From positions 1 through 6,003 of the forward strand of contig VBAU01000184.1 in NCBI GenBank assembly GCA_005883855.1: a stretch of DNA of 6,003 nt. Reading direction: 5' to 3'. Numbering within the stretch: the first letter of the stretch is position 1; every line of letters begins with the position of its first letter. This DNA comes from Bacteroidota bacterium. Its GTDB lineage: Bacteria; Bacteroidota; Bacteroidia; Chitinophagales; Chitinophagaceae. The position numbers and the translations under genes are program-made. Under the pieces are notes generated by a model that did no database searches, was not told the origin of the DNA, and saw nothing but the letters and a program-made list of their open reading frames with translations. Below, one piece after another: positions 5,519 to 6,003 of this stretch.

Positions 5519-5595
5519 TCAGTCGGGAGTCGTGAGCGGTGAGTCGGGAGTCGTCAGTCGTTAGTAATGAGTAATGAGTGATGAGTAATGAGTGT
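5519..5595. repeat. Heptamer array, eleven units of NNAGTNN, inside the propeller gene
   Basis: Eleven 7-bp units are in perfect register: TCAGTCG, GGAGTCG, TGAGCGG, TGAGTCG, GGAGTCG, TCAGTCG, TTAGTAA, TGAGTAA, TGAGTGA, TGAGTAA, TGAGTGT. There are two sub-blocks, a GC-rich one (AGTCG) and an AT-rich one (AGTAA/AGTGA). A 13-bp segment of the first block is repeated exactly 21 bp (three units) further on (5521-5533 and 5542-5554). On the minus strand it would be read as HSLLITHYSLL and similar low-complexity peptide between the signal sequence and the propeller. Confidence 0.92.
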
Positions 5596-5675
5596 CACCT
5601 GTAATGGTGGTGTTTCCGTAGAAACGGAAAAAGGAACAGGCAAAGCAGTGCGGTAGCGCTAACCAGTTTGATCAT
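5595..5675 (-). pseudogene. Severed signal-sequence start of the propeller gene
   Basis: The ATG at 5675-5673 opens 26 codons: MIKLVSATALLCLFLFPFLR, then KHHHYR, then TGA at 5597-5595. This is a basic start plus a long hydrophobic core, as in a signal peptide or membrane anchor. The ATG lies 186 bp (62 codons) upstream of the GTG at 5489 and in the same frame, so the two pieces look like one gene separated by a single stop codon and a heptamer array. There is no lipobox cysteine at the expected place and no clear signal peptidase I site. It could instead be a chance short ORF, but the position, frame and hydrophobicity together make that less likely. Confidence 0.65.
5613..5630. repeat. Perfect 7-bp hairpin in the severed signal-sequence region
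   Basis: TTTCCGT (5613-5619), loop AGAA, ACGGAAA (5624-5630). Part of it (5614-5625) recurs as an exact 12-bp inverted copy at 5785-5796, just upstream of the divergent lipoprotein gene. It may be a protein-binding site or a stem in the mRNA. The function is not known. Confidence 0.45.
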
Positions 5676-5691
5676 AATGAGAAATTTAATC

Positions 5692-5733
5692 AACGGACTC
5701 ATTTAAATCCGTTAAATCTGCGGTTAAAAATAG
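5692..5733. repeat. Inverted repeat and CCGTTAAATCTGCGG-type intergenic repeat
   Basis: AACGGA (5692-5697) and TCCGTT (5708-5713) form a 6-bp stem around a 10-nt loop. They are followed by AAATCTGCGGTTAAA. The string AATCCGTTAAATCTGCGG resembles a degenerate sequence that recurs between genes in many Bacteroidota genomes; that statement is from memory. CCGCA at 5743-5747 can also pair with TGCGG at 5719-5723. It sits in the divergent region between the propeller gene and the TPR lipoprotein gene. Confidence 0.4.
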
Positions 5734-5752
5734 GCTTTGATCCGCAATTTTG

Positions 5753-5785
5753 TTGGAAGTTGTATATCGTAAACATTTAGTTTTG
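5753..5785 (+). promoter_or_regulatory. Bacteroidota-type promoter for the TPR lipoprotein gene
   Basis: TAGTTTTG (5778-5785) is a full match to the phylum's -7 consensus TAnnTTTG. A TTG at 5753-5755 lies 22 nt upstream, close to the usual spacing of the -33 element. The predicted start of transcription is a few bases after 5785, giving a very short leader to the ATG at 5803. Confidence 0.55.
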
Positions 5786-5802
5786 TTTCTACGGAACAGA
5801 AT

Positions 5803-6003
5803 ATGACGAGAAATATCCGAGCACTCTTTGTTTTTGTTATTTCCCTGGTTGCCGTTAGCGCTTGCAATGATGGTAAATCAGGTTCTCCTTATGATGATTT
5901 GCTGTCTCGCCAGCCCTATGCAAATCTGACCGACAGCATTCATCAAAGCCCTTCGGATGCGGATCTTTATTATCGGCGTGGAATGTTGCTATTCAAAAAC
6001 AAC
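5803..6003 (+). CDS. TPR-containing lipoprotein, N-terminus (partial at window edge)
   Basis: Lipoprotein whose first 67 codons are visible. The signal peptide is MTRNIRALFVFVISLVAVSA followed by C21, with lipobox VSAC as the lipidation site. After a polar linker (NDGKSGSPYDDLLSRQ) the sequence PYANLTDSIHQSPSDADLYY and RRGMLLFKNN looks like the first helices of a tetratricopeptide repeat. The L-Y-x-R-R-G-x-L-x-F-x-N pattern matches the A helix and turn of TPR units in exported Bacteroidota proteins. The remainder lies beyond the window. It is transcribed divergently from the propeller gene from its own promoter. The likely role is as a periplasmic or envelope scaffold, inferred from the repeat type. 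The ATG at 5803 is preceded by ACGGAACAGAAT, without a strong ribosome-binding site. Confidence 0.85.
   Translation, partial: MTRNIRALFVFVISLVAVSACNDGKSGSPYDDLLSRQPYANLTDSIHQSPSDADLYYRRGMLLFKNN

Noticed and set aside
5109..5564. A 151-codon + strand open frame opposite the propeller gene.
   Set aside because: It is the antisense shadow of well-supported PD40 strands and ends in heptamer-derived residues (GGQSGVVSGESGVVSR). It has no domain features.

Overview
The window looks like a piece of a Bacteroidota chromosome, plausibly Chitinophagaceae or a close relative. The signs are a membrane LytS-type kinase paired with a LytTR-type receiver, several small lipoproteins with a cysteine near residue 20, a near-perfect Bacteroidota promoter box (TAnnTTTG), starts without Shine-Dalgarno sequences, and degenerate 7-bp intergenic arrays. 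The taxon is inferred from these traits, not from a database match.

Positions 1-2683 hold a compact minus-strand operon read from right to left: two tandem paralogous lipoproteins (2683-2060 and 2033-1353), a sensor histidine kinase (1350-320) and a response regulator (323 to the window edge). The kinase starts 2 nt after the preceding stop, and its original stop overlaps the regulator start as ATGA. The kinase frame is broken by an apparent extra CA/GT unit at 467-473, which removes the glycine box of its ATPase domain. Both halves are otherwise well preserved.

Positions 2684-2858 are the promoter region of that operon and hold a small heptamer array. Positions 2859-3970 are a complete IS30-family insertion sequence with 26-bp terminal inverted repeats (23/26 identical) and an intact DD(33)E transposase.

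Positions 3971-4508 hold a four-helix-bundle (23S rRNA intervening-sequence / S23 / Avd-like) gene on the minus strand. It is preceded by an open leader with a hairpin and a six-unit heptamer array, and followed by a short heptamer remnant in the opposite orientation. Positions 4509-5675 hold a PD40/TolB-like beta-propeller gene. Its signal sequence (5675-5598) is cut off from the propeller body by an in-frame TGA and an 11-unit heptamer array. This array and the one just past the gene's stop share a perfect 24-bp inverted repeat. Positions 5676-5802 are a divergent intergenic region with a promoter for a rightward TPR-type lipoprotein (5803 to the window edge).

The most unusual aspect is the family of 7-bp arrays. 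It recurs in four places, borders the S23 gene, and appears to have invaded the coding sequence of the propeller gene.
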